From: Microbacterium sp. SORGH_AS_0888
Lineage (GTDB): Bacteria > Actinomycetota > Actinomycetes > Actinomycetales > Microbacteriaceae
Reading direction: 5' to 3'
Assembly: GCF_030818905.1 (NCBI RefSeq)
Contig: NZ_JAUTAZ010000001.1
Location: 1,054,001-1,118,000, forward strand
DNA length: 64,000 bases
Part shown: positions 24,015 through 32,285 of the stretch, one piece after another
Position numbering within the stretch: the first letter of the stretch is position 1
Layout of the letters: each line of letters opens with the position of its first letter
Program-made: the position numbers and the translations under genes
The notes under the pieces: generated by a model
Told to the model about the DNA's origin: nothing
Database searches by the model: none
Seen by the model: the letters and a program-made list of their open reading frames with translations, nothing else

Positions 24015-24830
24015 CTACACGGCGCGCGAGTGCGCGGAGGCGCGGACGATCTGTTCCGGCGTCGGCGTGACACCGGTGTAGCGGGCGAACTGGGACGCCG
24101 CCTGCAGAGCGATCACCTCGGCGCCCGTGATCACCTCGACCCCGGCGGCGCGGGCCGCGCGGATGAGCGGCGTCTCGGCCGGGAAGGCCACGACATCGAA
24201 GACCGTGCGCGCCGCGGCGACGTGCTCCGCGCCGAACGCGAGGACATCCGCATCCGGTCCGTCCATGCCCAGGGGCGTCACGTTCACGATGATCGCCGCA
24301 CCCGGCGGGGGATCCTGCGGAACCCACCGGTAGCCGTACGCGGCGGCCAGCGCGCGACCGCTCTCCGCGTTGCGGGCGAGCACGGTGACGTCGGCGAAGC
24401 CGGCCCCGTGGAAGGCCGCGACGACGGCCTTGGCCATGCCGCCCGAGCCACGCACGAGGACGGCGGACGCCGGGTGGAGCGCGTGTCGGGCGATGAGCTC
24501 CGCGATGGCCTCGTAGTCGGTGTTCGAGGCGACGAGCCGACCGTCACGGTTGACGATCGTGTTGACGGAGCCGATCGCCGCAGCGGAGGGCTCGATCTCG
24601 TCGACGAGCGGGATCACGGCCTCCTTGAAGGGCATGGAGACGGAACAGCCCCGGATGCCGAGAGCTCGCACTCCCCCGATGGCGCCGGCGATGTCGGTCG
24701 TCGTGAACGCCTTGTAGACGAAGTCGAGGCCGAGCTCGGCGTAGAGGTAGTTGTGGAACCGGGTGCCGATGTTCGAGGGCCGGCCGGCCAGCGAGATGCA
24801 CAGCGTGGTGTCCTTGCTCAGCTCGGGCAT
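24015..24830 (-). CDS. shikimate 5-dehydrogenase family protein
   Basis: A 271-residue AroE-family enzyme. Substrate-domain motifs are SLAGRPSNIGTRFHNYLY, GCSVSMPFKEAVIPLVDE (catalytic Lys), GSVNTIV and NTDYEAI; the NADP fold has VLVRGSGGMAKAVVAAFHGAG and VNVTPLGMDG. SLAGRPSN replaces the usual SLSPxMHN, suggesting a shikimate/quinate dehydrogenase paralogue rather than the housekeeping AroE. AGGAGGGGAG precedes the ATG. It is isolated from other aromatic-pathway genes. Confidence 0.85.
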   Translation of the reverse strand: MPELSKDTTLCISLAGRPSNIGTRFHNYLYAELGLDFVYKAFTTTDIAGAIGGVRALGIRGCSVSMPFKEAVIPLVDEIEPSAAAIGSVNTIVNRDGRLVASNTDYEAIAELIARHALHPASAVLVRGSGGMAKAVVAAFHGAGFADVTVLARNAESGRALAAAYGYRWVPQDPPPGAAIIVNVTPLGMDGPDADVLAFGAEHVAAARTVFDVVAFPAETPLIRAARAAGVEVITGAEVIALQAASQFARYTGVTPTPEQIVRASAHSRAV

Positions 24831-24934
24831 GTCGGACGCTCCCCTCCTGGTGGGTCTGCGCGGTTCGCGGCGACGGGGCCGTCGCGCCTTCACGATACCG
24901 TCGCCCGGGTCGCGGGGCGCCGCGGAACGCGACA

Positions 24935-24974
24935 GCGGGCGCCGCGCGAGCACAGAGGCTCGCGGGGCGCCCGC
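24935..24974. terminator. terminator hairpin of the cold-shock gene
   Basis: 17-bp stem with one mismatch (24935-24951 with 24958-24974) and a 6-nt loop, 11 bp beyond the csp stop codon on the minus strand. Confidence 0.65.
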
Positions 24975-24985
24975 TGCGGTGGGTG

Positions 24986-25189
24986 TCAGACCAGCTGGAT
25001 GTTGGCGGCCTGCATGCCCTTCGGGCCGCGCTCGGCGTCGAAGGAGACCTTCTGGTTCTCCTCGAGGCTGCGGTAGCCGCTGCTGTTGATCGCGCTGTAG
25101 TGCGCGAACACGTCGGCGGATCCGTCGTCGGGCGCGATGAAGCCGAAGCCCTTTTCGGAGTTGAACCATTTGACGGTGCCAGTGGCCAT
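24986..25189 (-). CDS. cold-shock-domain RNA chaperone
   Basis: A 67-residue CspA-family protein, [20 protein letters not shown], with RNP1 (KGFGFI) and RNP2-like (DVFAHYSAI) motifs. It binds single-stranded nucleic acid and melts mRNA structure. AAGGA lies 8 nt before the ATG. A long gene-free stretch upstream (about 570 bp) fits a long regulatory leader, as is typical of csp genes, and a strong hairpin terminates the unit. Confidence 0.95.
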   Translation of the reverse strand: MATGTVKWFNSEKGFGFIAPDDGSADVFAHYSAINSSGYRSLEENQKVSFDAERGPKGMQAANIQLV

Positions 25190-25764
25190 GACGTCATTCC
25201 TTCGTTGTCTGGGACCACGGACGTGATCCGGGAGGCCGCGACGACGTCGCCGTCGCGGAGTGTGGGAGGGCAGCGGACACGCGGTTCCGGCATCGGCGAC
25301 GAGCGCGCGCGCCTCGTCGATCGAGGACGCCGCGGCGAGCAGCCGGCTGCGGGAATCGTGTGCGAGGAAGCGGCCCGCGTCCTCGGCGACGTAGCCGGCG
25401 AAGTCGCCGTCTCTCGTGCCGACGTGGACGTCGTGGGCGGCCTGCCGCCAGAGGAGGGGGGAAGAAGCTCGAAGAGCCGAGGGGGAAAAGATGAAAAACC
25501 AATCAAGAAGAGCACGTACCCGCGGACACGACGCACGCGGAGGAAGGAGATGAACGTCTGTCCGGAACGATCTCCGGACCCGAGAGCCGGTCTGGACGAG
25601 GTGTCCAGCAGAAACACGACTTCAACAACCTGACATCCACCATAGCGTACTCCGACGGCGGGGGCGAACGCCGCCACGCGGACGTGCTCGTGCGCGTGGC
25701 GCTCCCCCGATATCGTGACTGCCACACGTGCCGACGGCACGGAGCACGCATCGGAAGGTGGCCC
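25190..25764. other. gene-free stretch upstream of csp and the DHFR-like gene
   Basis: About 575 bp without a convincing gene. It must hold the csp promoter and leader (minus) and the promoter of the 25765 gene (plus). It contains a coding-like but start-less segment at 25277-25447 and an A-rich tract near 25484-25513, unusual for this GC-rich sequence. I cannot place the csp promoter with confidence. Confidence 0.4.
25277..25447 (-). pseudogene. coding-like segment without start codon
   Basis: In the csp frame upstream of csp, about 57 codons have the protein-like composition and G/C-ending codon use of real genes ([18 protein letters not shown], then [19 protein letters not shown] and [11 protein letters not shown]). 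No ATG, GTG or TTG occurs in this frame back to the preceding stop. It may be a remnant, a frameshifted small gene (a C6 run lies just upstream) or a gene with a rare start. I recognise no family. Confidence 0.3.
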
Positions 25765-26406
25765 ATGGCGGTCCGTGTCGACCTCAACATCTCGCTCGAC
25801 GGTTTCGTGACGACCACGGATCAGACCCCGGAGAACCCGTTCGGCGACGACTGGGGCCGACTCGTCTCGGCGTACGTCGGCACCCGCACGTTCCGCGAGC
25901 GGGTCCTGCACGACGACTCCGGCTCGGGGACGACGGGGGTCGACGACGCCTACGCGCAGGCCTACTTCGACGAGGTGGGCGCCGAGATCATGGGGGCGGG
26001 GATGTTCGGGCTCCACGATCACCCGGACGACCCCGACTGGCGCGGATGGTGGGGCGAGGAGCCGCCGTTCCACGTGCCGGTCTTCGTGCTGACGCACACG
26101 CCGCGCGCCTCGATCGAGATGGCCGACGGCACGACCTTCCACTTCCTCAGCGCCACTCCCCAGGAGGCCCTCGACCGCGCCCTCGAGGTCGCGGGAGGGA
26201 AGGACGTCCGGGTCGGCGGCGGGGCGACGGTCGTGCGCGATTTCCTCGCGGCAGGCCTGGTCGATCGTCTCCACGTGGGGATCGCGCCGATCCTCCTGGG
26301 TCGCGGCATCCGCCTCTGGGACGACCTGCGGGGCCTGGAGTCCGGCTACGAGGCCGCGACGGAGATCGCCGAGAGCGGCACGATCCATCTCACCTTCCGG
26401 CGGTGA
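25765..26406 (+). CDS. DHFR/RibD C-terminal-domain reductase
   Basis: A 213-residue protein of the RibD-C/dihydrofolate-reductase-like family. It begins MAVRVDLNISLDGFVTTTDQ, the common N-terminal strand, with ALEVAGGKDVRVGGGATVVRDFL as NADP-contact loop and LHVGIAPILLGRGIRLWDDL near the end. Such stand-alone proteins reduce unidentified pterin- or flavin-like substrates. I use the ATG at 25765, which has GGAAGGTGG upstream; longer in-frame starts add an unrelated basic tail. Confidence 0.8.
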   Translation: MAVRVDLNISLDGFVTTTDQTPENPFGDDWGRLVSAYVGTRTFRERVLHDDSGSGTTGVDDAYAQAYFDEVGAEIMGAGMFGLHDHPDDPDWRGWWGEEPPFHVPVFVLTHTPRASIEMADGTTFHFLSATPQEALDRALEVAGGKDVRVGGGATVVRDFLAAGLVDRLHVGIAPILLGRGIRLWDDLRGLESGYEAATEIAESGTIHLTFRR

Positions 26407-26433
26407 CCGGTCGCGCCCGCGGCCCGCGGGGGC

Positions 26434-28143
26434 TCAGGCTCCGGACGCGGCCCGTCGCGCGATCAGCTGCTCCCTGACCTCGCGTCGCAGCACCTTCCCC
26501 ACGAGCGAGCGCGGCAGCTCGTCGAGGATCACGACGGTCCGCGGCACCTTGTACGCGGTGAGCGAGGCGCGGCAGAAGCCGCGCACGACATCCGGGGTCA
26601 GCGAGATGCCCGCGCGGACGACGACCGCCGCCGCCACCGACTCCGACCCGTCCTCACGCGGAAGGGCGACGACGGCGGCATCCTCGATGTCGGGATGCGA
26701 GCGCAACACCTCCTCGACCTCCGAGGGCGAGACGTTGAAGCCGCCCGTGATGATCAGCTCCTTGCGACGGTCGACCACCGTGACGAAGCCGTCGGGCGAC
26801 ACGGTGACGATGTCGCCGGTGCGCAGCCAGCCGTCGTCGAGCAGCGTCTCCGCCGTCTCGGCCGGGCGGTTCCAGTAGCCCGCGAACACCTGCGGCCCGC
26901 GCAGCAGGAGCTCGCCCGGCTCACCCGGCGGCAGGTCCCGGGCCGTGTCGTCTGGGTCGACGACACGGATCTCGGTGGAGGGGAACGGGACGCCGACCGT
27001 GCCGGCACGGCGGGTGGGTCCCATGGGGTTCCCGAGCGCCACGGGCGAGGTCTCCGTCATCCCGTACCCCTCGACGAGAAGCCCGCCGGTGACGTCCTCC
27101 CAGCGCCGGATCGTCGCCGCGGGAAGGCTCATGGCGCCCGAGATCGCGAAGCGGACCCGGGACAGGTCGAGCCCGCCGTCGACCGCCGCGCGCGCCAGAC
27201 GGTCGTAGATCGGCGGCACCGCCGGGAGGAACGTCGTCGGATGCTTGGCGTTCGCCGCCGCGAACAGGTCGACGTCGAAGGTCGGCTGCAGCACGATGCG
27301 CGCCCCGATGCTGATCGCGAACGTGAGACAGAGCGTCAGACCGTACGCATGGAAGAGCGGAAGCACGGCGGCGAAGACCTCCTGGCCCTCCCGAAGGCCC
27401 GGCACCCACGCCCGCCCCTGCATCGCGTTCGCACGCAGATTGCGATGCGTGAGGATGGCGCCCTTCGGCGTTCCGGTGGTGCCGCTGGTGTACTGCAGCA
27501 GGGCGGTGTCCTCCAGCGTCGGCCCCGGCACCCGCCGGGAGAGGCGGCCGTGATCGAGGAGGCTCTGCCACCGCAGGGTCCGCCGGACCCGTGCGGAGGC
27601 CCTGAGCCTGTCGCGCGCGGCCCGTGCCGCGGGGAGCGGCAGCCGCAGCGCGAAACGCTTGCCGAACGGCATCGCCTCGGTCATGTCGACCGTGACGATC
27701 CGCCGGGGCCGCACCGCGGCCGGGAACCCCGCGACGGTCGCCGCGGACTTGTCCCAGACGATCGCCACCTGTGCGCCGTGGTCCTCGAACTGATGACGCA
27801 GCTCGGACGCCGTGTAGAGCGGGTTGTGCTCGACGACGATGGCGCCCAGCCGCAGCACCGCGTAGAAGGCGATGACGTGCTGCGGGCAGTTCGGCAGGAC
27901 CAGGGCGACGCGGTCGCCGGCCCGGACACCGAGCCGGCGCAGCCCCTCCGCGGCGCGCGCGACCTGGTCGCCGAGCTCCCGGTAGGTGGTCGTCGCGCCG
28001 AAGAACACGAGCGCCGTGCGGCGTCCGTGGTGCGCGACGGCCTGTGCGAGCATGTCGGGCAGCGTCTGGGTCACCGGCTCGATCTCGTGGGGCACACCCT
28101 CCGCGTACGCGGAGAGCCAGGGACGTGAGGCATAGGAGGACAT
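26434..28143 (-). CDS. long-chain acyl-CoA synthetase (AMP-forming)
   Basis: A 569-residue ANL-superfamily ligase. Motifs in order: LLQYTSGTTGTPKGAILTH (AMP/phosphate loop), LVEGYGMTETSP, WLRTGDIVTV, VVDRRKELIITGGFNVSPSEVEE and a terminal GKVLRRE whose Lys closes the adenylation site. It activates fatty or related acids to CoA thioesters. The start is uncertain: ATG at 28143 begins the conserved MSSYASRPWLSAYAEG, and an in-frame ATG lies at 28161. A long hairpin separates it from the flavin monooxygenase gene, so it is probably a separate unit from the siderophore operon. Confidence 0.85.
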   Translation of the reverse strand: MSSYASRPWLSAYAEGVPHEIEPVTQTLPDMLAQAVAHHGRRTALVFFGATTTYRELGDQVARAAEGLRRLGVRAGDRVALVLPNCPQHVIAFYAVLRLGAIVVEHNPLYTASELRHQFEDHGAQVAIVWDKSAATVAGFPAAVRPRRIVTVDMTEAMPFGKRFALRLPLPAARAARDRLRASARVRRTLRWQSLLDHGRLSRRVPGPTLEDTALLQYTSGTTGTPKGAILTHRNLRANAMQGRAWVPGLREGQEVFAAVLPLFHAYGLTLCLTFAISIGARIVLQPTFDVDLFAAANAKHPTTFLPAVPPIYDRLARAAVDGGLDLSRVRFAISGAMSLPAATIRRWEDVTGGLLVEGYGMTETSPVALGNPMGPTRRAGTVGVPFPSTEIRVVDPDDTARDLPPGEPGELLLRGPQVFAGYWNRPAETAETLLDDGWLRTGDIVTVSPDGFVTVVDRRKELIITGGFNVSPSEVEEVLRSHPDIEDAAVVALPREDGSESVAAAVVVRAGISLTPDVVRGFCRASLTAYKVPRTVVILDELPRSLVGKVLRREVREQLIARRAASGA

Positions 28144-28167
28144 CGGCAGCAATGATGTCATCGCTCC

Positions 28168-28232
28168 CCGCCGAGCCGTCGCTGAACGCGCCATCCCCGC
28201 CTCGTTTGGCGCGTTCAGTGACGGCTCGGCGG
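28168..28232. repeat. long inverted repeat / hairpin
   Basis: Arms 28168-28192 and 28208-28232 (25 bp, one mismatch) around a 15-nt loop. It overlaps the last codons of the flavin monooxygenase gene and ends 25 bp before the acyl-CoA ligase start. It may be a terminator for the siderophore operon or a copy of a dispersed palindromic repeat. Confidence 0.6.
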
Positions 28233-29294
28233 CGGGGGCAGGGGACCGACGAGCCCCAGCTCGCGCAGCCTCGGCAGGACGACCTCGCACACCAGCTCCA
28301 CCGATCGCCAGGAGCCGATCGGGAACGCGATGAATCCGTCGATCGCCTGGGCACGGGCACGTGCGGCGATGGATGCGACGGCATCGGCGGGCGTGCCGAC
28401 GACCGACCAGTGCGGGCCGATCGCGCGGCGCCCCGGCTCGTACGTCTCACGCGCGATCTCGACGGCCTCCTCGCGCGTGTCGGCGAGGAGCAGGCTGAGC
28501 CCCGGGAGGAACAGCGGGATGCGGGAACGTCCCTCCTCCGCGGCCGCCGCCCGGATGGCCTCCCGCTGCGTGACGCTGTCGGCCGTCTCGACCGCGGCGC
28601 CGAACACGGCGTCCGCGCGACGCGCCGCGAGCGCGACCGTCGCGGCCCCGCCGCCGGCGACCAGCAGCGGAAGCGGCTCCCGCGTGCGCGCCGGCAGGGG
28701 CAGTGGGCCGGCGACGCGGAAGCTCTCGCCGACGTGGTCGATTCCGTGCACCTGATCGAGATCCACCAGCGTCCCGCTCTCGCGATCGGCGATGAGCGCG
28801 CCGTCCGGAAAGCTCGCGCGCAGCGCCTCGACCACGTCGATGAGCTCCGCCGCGCGGCGCCAGCGCGCGGCGGAGTCCGGCAGCCGCGCGACGGAGAACT
28901 GGTCGTCTCCGGATCGGGAGGTCACGACGTTCCACCCGACCCTGCCCGGTGCGAGATGCTCCAGCGACACGAGCTGCCGAGCGAGCGGATACGGCTCCGT
29001 GAAGGTCGCCGACACCGTCGTGATCAGGGTGATCCGGCTGGTGGCCCCCGCGAGCTGGGCCGCCTGCACGATCGGGTCGAGCCCCAGGTGCGCGGGGTCG
29101 TGGCCGATCGTCTCGCGCGGCAGCGTGAGGGCATCCGGGCGGAAGCAGAGGTCGAAGCCGGCCCGCTCGGCCCGGACGACGGCCTCGACGATCGGCGTCC
29201 CGGACAGAAGATGCTCGACGCGCGAGTCCGCACGACGCCACGCCGCTGCCCGCATCCAGGTGGGCGCGGCGGAGAAGCCCGTCACGAGGCTCAT
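28215..29294 (-). CDS. NtaA/EmoA-type FMN-dependent monooxygenase (LLM class)
   Basis: A 359-residue bacterial-luciferase-like protein. VGWNVVTSRSGDDQFS is the signature of the NtaA/SnaA/DszA subgroup; LVAGGGAATVALAARRADAVFGA and FIAFPIGSWRSVELVCEVVLPRL are typical later elements. Subgroup members oxidise chelators and related compounds with FMNH2 (nitrilotriacetate, EDTA, sulfones). It is shorter than classical NtaA. Its ATG overlaps the stop of the siderophore-ABC ATPase gene (ATGA, 29291-29294), so it is translated with the importer. My inference is that it modifies the imported ferric chelate to free iron; no flavin reductase is adjacent. Confidence 0.8.
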   Translation of the reverse strand: MSLVTGFSAAPTWMRAAAWRRADSRVEHLLSGTPIVEAVVRAERAGFDLCFRPDALTLPRETIGHDPAHLGLDPIVQAAQLAGATSRITLITTVSATFTEPYPLARQLVSLEHLAPGRVGWNVVTSRSGDDQFSVARLPDSAARWRRAAELIDVVEALRASFPDGALIADRESGTLVDLDQVHGIDHVGESFRVAGPLPLPARTREPLPLLVAGGGAATVALAARRADAVFGAAVETADSVTQREAIRAAAAEEGRSRIPLFLPGLSLLLADTREEAVEIARETYEPGRRAIGPHWSVVGTPADAVASIAARARAQAIDGFIAFPIGSWRSVELVCEVVLPRLRELGLVGPLPPPPSRH

Positions 29295-30103
29295 GCGATC
29301 GCCCCCTCCGCGGCAGGGGCCAGCGGCGCGATGGGGACGACCATCGGTGTTCCCGCCACGGGGTGGGGCACCACGAGCGCCTCCAGGCCGAAGGCGTCCG
29401 CGACGAGCCGCTCCGACATCACCTCCGCCGGCGGGCCGGCGTCGATGATGCGGCCTTCCCGCATGACGACGAGGTGATCGGCGTACCGACACGCCTGATC
29501 GAGGTCGTGCAGCACGAGCACGACGGTGCGCCCCTGTTCGCGGTTGAGCCGTCGGCACAGCTCGAGCACCTCGAGCTGGTGGACGACATCCAGGTAGGTC
29601 GTCGGCTCGTCCAGCAGCATCACGGGGGTCTGCTGCGCGAGGAGCATCGCGATCCAGGCGCGCTGGCGCTGGCCGCCGGACAGCTCGTCGATGGGCCGAT
29701 CGGCGAGGCCGGCGACGCCCGTGGCGCGCAACGCGTCGTTCACCGCGTCCGCGTCGGCGGGCGACCACTGCTGCAGCAGCCGCTGATGCGGGTAGCGACC
29801 GCGGGCGACGAGCTCCGCCACCGTGACGCCGCCGGGAGCCGACGCCGCCTGCGGGAGGAAGCCGACCCGGCGCGCGAGCGCCTTCGGGGCGAGATCCCGG
29901 ATGTCGTCCCCGCCGAGCAGGACCCGTCCCGATGACGGACTGAGGAGCCGGGCGAGACCGCGCAGCAACGTCGACTTGCCGCACGCGTTGGCGCCGAGGA
30001 TCACGGTGATCCTCCCCTCCGGCAGAGTCACCGTGAGCCCGTCCACGATGACGCGGTCGGCGTAGCGCAGGCTGAGCCCCTCGGCCGCGAGCGAGTCGGA
30101 CAT
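29291..30103 (-). CDS. ferric-siderophore ABC transporter ATPase
   Basis: A 270-residue FepC/FecE-type ATPase: Walker A LGANACGKST (note Ala-Cys in place of Gly-Ser/Ala), signature DELSGGQRQRAWIAM, Walker B VMLLDEPTTYLD and the switch His in LVLHDLDQACRYAD. It powers import of iron-chelate. The ATG at 30103 overlaps the permease stop and has AGGGG 9 nt upstream; an ATG at 30112 sits too close to that site. Third of a tightly coupled SBP-permease-permease-ATPase-monooxygenase operon. Confidence 0.9.
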   Translation of the reverse strand: MSDSLAAEGLSLRYADRVIVDGLTVTLPEGRITVILGANACGKSTLLRGLARLLSPSSGRVLLGGDDIRDLAPKALARRVGFLPQAASAPGGVTVAELVARGRYPHQRLLQQWSPADADAVNDALRATGVAGLADRPIDELSGGQRQRAWIAMLLAQQTPVMLLDEPTTYLDVVHQLEVLELCRRLNREQGRTVVLVLHDLDQACRYADHLVVMREGRIIDAGPPAEVMSERLVADAFGLEALVVPHPVAGTPMVVPIAPLAPAAEGAIA

Positions 30104-31182
30104 CAACGCCATCCCCTTCCTTCGGCCGAGCCTCGGCTCGGCATGAGCAGCCACAACAGGTACACGCCGCCGATGACCCCCGTCATCCGCCCGATCGGCA
30201 CGGCGAAGGTGACCGGCAGCACCTGCGTCACGACGTCGGCAGCGAGCAGCAGCACCGCTCCCATGGCCGCGGAGCTCACCGTCGGCGGTGCCGCGCTGCG
30301 CAGCAGCCGCCGCGCCAGCTGCGGGGCGGCGAGCGCGATGAAGGCGATGGGCCCGACCGCGGCCGTGGCGAGCGCTGCCAGCACCACGGCGCAGACGATG
30401 AGGACGAGCCGCGTGCGCTCCACCCGCACACCGAGCTGTTCGGCGGTGTCGTCGCCGAGCTCCATGAGGCCCGCGCGTCGCGACAGGATCAGCACGATCG
30501 GCAGCACGAGGCCGACCCCGGCGAGCACGGGCAGCGCATGGCCCCACTGGCGCGCGTCGAGCGAGCCGGAGAGCCACAGGTTGGCCTGGCTCGAGGCATC
30601 GATCGTGCCACGCACGAGCAGCAGACCGTTCACGGCCGAGGCGATGGCCCCGACACCGATTCCCACGAGGATCAGCTGGCGGCCCGGCAGTCCCCCGCCC
30701 CGGCGTGCGAGCAGCAGCACGATGCCGGCGGTCACCAGCCCGCCGAGGATCGTGCCGGCGGCGACCTGCGTCGGCGGCGCCCCGAAGAGCACGATCTGGA
30801 TGAGGGCACCGGTTGCGGCGCCCGTGGTGAATCCGATCACGTCGGGCGAGCCGAGCGCGTTCCGGGCGAGGGATTGGAAGATCGCCCCCGAGATGCCGAG
30901 CGCCGCCCCCGCCCCGATCGCGCTCAGCACGCGCGGCAGGCGGATGCCCTGGATCACCCGCACGATCGTCGGGTCGTCCGACACGCCGAGGATGCCGGCC
31001 GGAACCTCGGAGAGAGGCACGGGAAAGGTCCCCACCGTGATCGCCGTCGCGCCGGCCGAGAGCGCCGCGAGAACGAGGACCGCGGTGACGATCGCCGTGC
31101 GCGGACGGACGAGGATGACCACGTTCCCGACACGGAGTGCGCGCCGAGCGCCCGGTGCGCGCTGGGCCGTGATCCCGGTCAC
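30103..31182 (-). CDS. ferric-siderophore ABC permease, FecD-like
   Basis: A 359-residue FecCD-family permease with about 10 membrane helices. Family landmarks are IRLPRVLSAIGAGAALGISGAIFQSLARNALGSPDVIGFTTGA and the ATPase-coupling loop GPIAFIALAAPQLARRL. It pairs with the upstream permease to form the channel for siderophore import. The GTG start overlaps the stop of the first permease (GTGA, 31179-31182). Confidence 0.9.
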   Translation of the reverse strand: MTGITAQRAPGARRALRVGNVVILVRPRTAIVTAVLVLAALSAGATAITVGTFPVPLSEVPAGILGVSDDPTIVRVIQGIRLPRVLSAIGAGAALGISGAIFQSLARNALGSPDVIGFTTGAATGALIQIVLFGAPPTQVAAGTILGGLVTAGIVLLLARRGGGLPGRQLILVGIGVGAIASAVNGLLLVRGTIDASSQANLWLSGSLDARQWGHALPVLAGVGLVLPIVLILSRRAGLMELGDDTAEQLGVRVERTRLVLIVCAVVLAALATAAVGPIAFIALAAPQLARRLLRSAAPPTVSSAAMGAVLLLAADVVTQVLPVTFAVPIGRMTGVIGGVYLLWLLMPSRGSAEGRGWR

Positions 31183-32240
31183 AGCAGCGCCATCCGGCGC
31201 CGCCGCACGAGGGCGACGAAGAAGGGTCCCCCCAGGAGCGCCACCATGATGCCCACCCCCACCTCGCCCGGGGGCGCGACGACGCGTCCCAGCAGGTCGG
31301 CGATCAGCACGAGCGCCGCCCCCAGCGCCATCGCGACCGGCAGCATGCGTCCGTGACGGGAGCCGACGAGCAGGCGCGCCACGTGCGGCGCGGTCAGGCC
31401 GACGAAGGCGATGGGCCCCGCCGCCGCGGTCGCCGCGCCGGAGAGCACGACGACGGCGACCCCGGCCGCCGCCCAGACCGCCGCGGGACGCGCGCCCAGC
31501 GCGCGCGAGGTCTCGGTGCCGAGGGCTGCGGCATCGAGAGCACGCGACAGCAGCAACGACAGCACGACGCCCAGACCGATCAACGCCGCGGCGGCGGGAA
31601 GCACGTCCAGGTCGCGTCCCGCCAGCGACCCGACCGCCCAGGCCCGGTAACGGTCGAAGATCTGGTCGTCGCCGTTGACGATCACGATCTGCGCGACGGC
31701 GCCGAGCACGACCGAGAGAGTGGCTCCCGCCAGCACGAGCCGGACGGGGTCGGACCCTCGACGGACGCCGCCCAGAAGCATCACGAGCGTTCCGGCGATC
31801 GCCGCCCCCACCAGCGCCGCGCCGAAGTAGGCGACCGGCGTGACGATCCCGAACGCCGCGACCGCCACGGCGACCGCGACGGCCGCCCCGGCGCTCACCC
31901 CCAGCAGGCCCGGCTCGGCGATGGGGTTCCGGGTGAGCGACTGCATCACGACACCTGCGGCACCGAGCGCAGCGCCCACGAGCACGGCCAGCGCGGCGCG
32001 AGGCAGGCGACGGTTGAGCAGGAGCAGGTGGGCGTCATCGGTGGGATCGAACGCCGTGATCGCACGCCAGAGATCGAGCGGGCCGAGCATGCGGGTTCCG
32101 ACGACCGAGCTGAGCACCACGAGCAGGACGATGCCGAGCGCGACGGCCACGGACACGACGAGCAGTCGCCGGCGGGCACGGGGCCGCGCCGGTGCGGGCG
32201 TCGCGGAAAGGGATGAGGGCGAGGAGGAGAGCGCAGTCAT
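31179..32240 (-). CDS. ferric-siderophore ABC permease, FecC-like
   Basis: A 353-residue FecCD-family permease. After a basic cytoplasmic N-terminus come about 10 helices, with NRRLPRAALAVLVGAALGAAGVVMQSLTRNPIAEPGLLGVS and GPIAFVGLTAPHVARLLVG as family marks. It is the first permease of the operon, 45 bp behind the binding-protein gene and a strong stem-loop, and it overlaps the second permease gene. Confidence 0.9.
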   Translation of the reverse strand: MTALSSSPSSLSATPAPARPRARRRLLVVSVAVALGIVLLVVLSSVVGTRMLGPLDLWRAITAFDPTDDAHLLLLNRRLPRAALAVLVGAALGAAGVVMQSLTRNPIAEPGLLGVSAGAAVAVAVAVAAFGIVTPVAYFGAALVGAAIAGTLVMLLGGVRRGSDPVRLVLAGATLSVVLGAVAQIVIVNGDDQIFDRYRAWAVGSLAGRDLDVLPAAAALIGLGVVLSLLLSRALDAAALGTETSRALGARPAAVWAAAGVAVVVLSGAATAAAGPIAFVGLTAPHVARLLVGSRHGRMLPVAMALGAALVLIADLLGRVVAPPGEVGVGIMVALLGGPFFVALVRRRRMALL

Positions 32241-32250
32241 GAGGGGGTGG

Positions 32251-32280
32251 TCGCCGCCCTCCGCGAGCGGAGGGCGGCGA
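32251..32280 (-). terminator. stem-loop between binding-protein and permease genes
   Basis: Perfect inverted repeat TCGCCGCCCTCCGC / GCGGAGGGCGGCGA (32251-32264 and 32267-32280) in the gap after the binding-protein gene. At this position such stems usually stabilise the upstream mRNA or attenuate downstream genes, giving more binding protein than membrane parts. Confidence 0.6.
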
Positions 32281-32285
32281 GAGGG

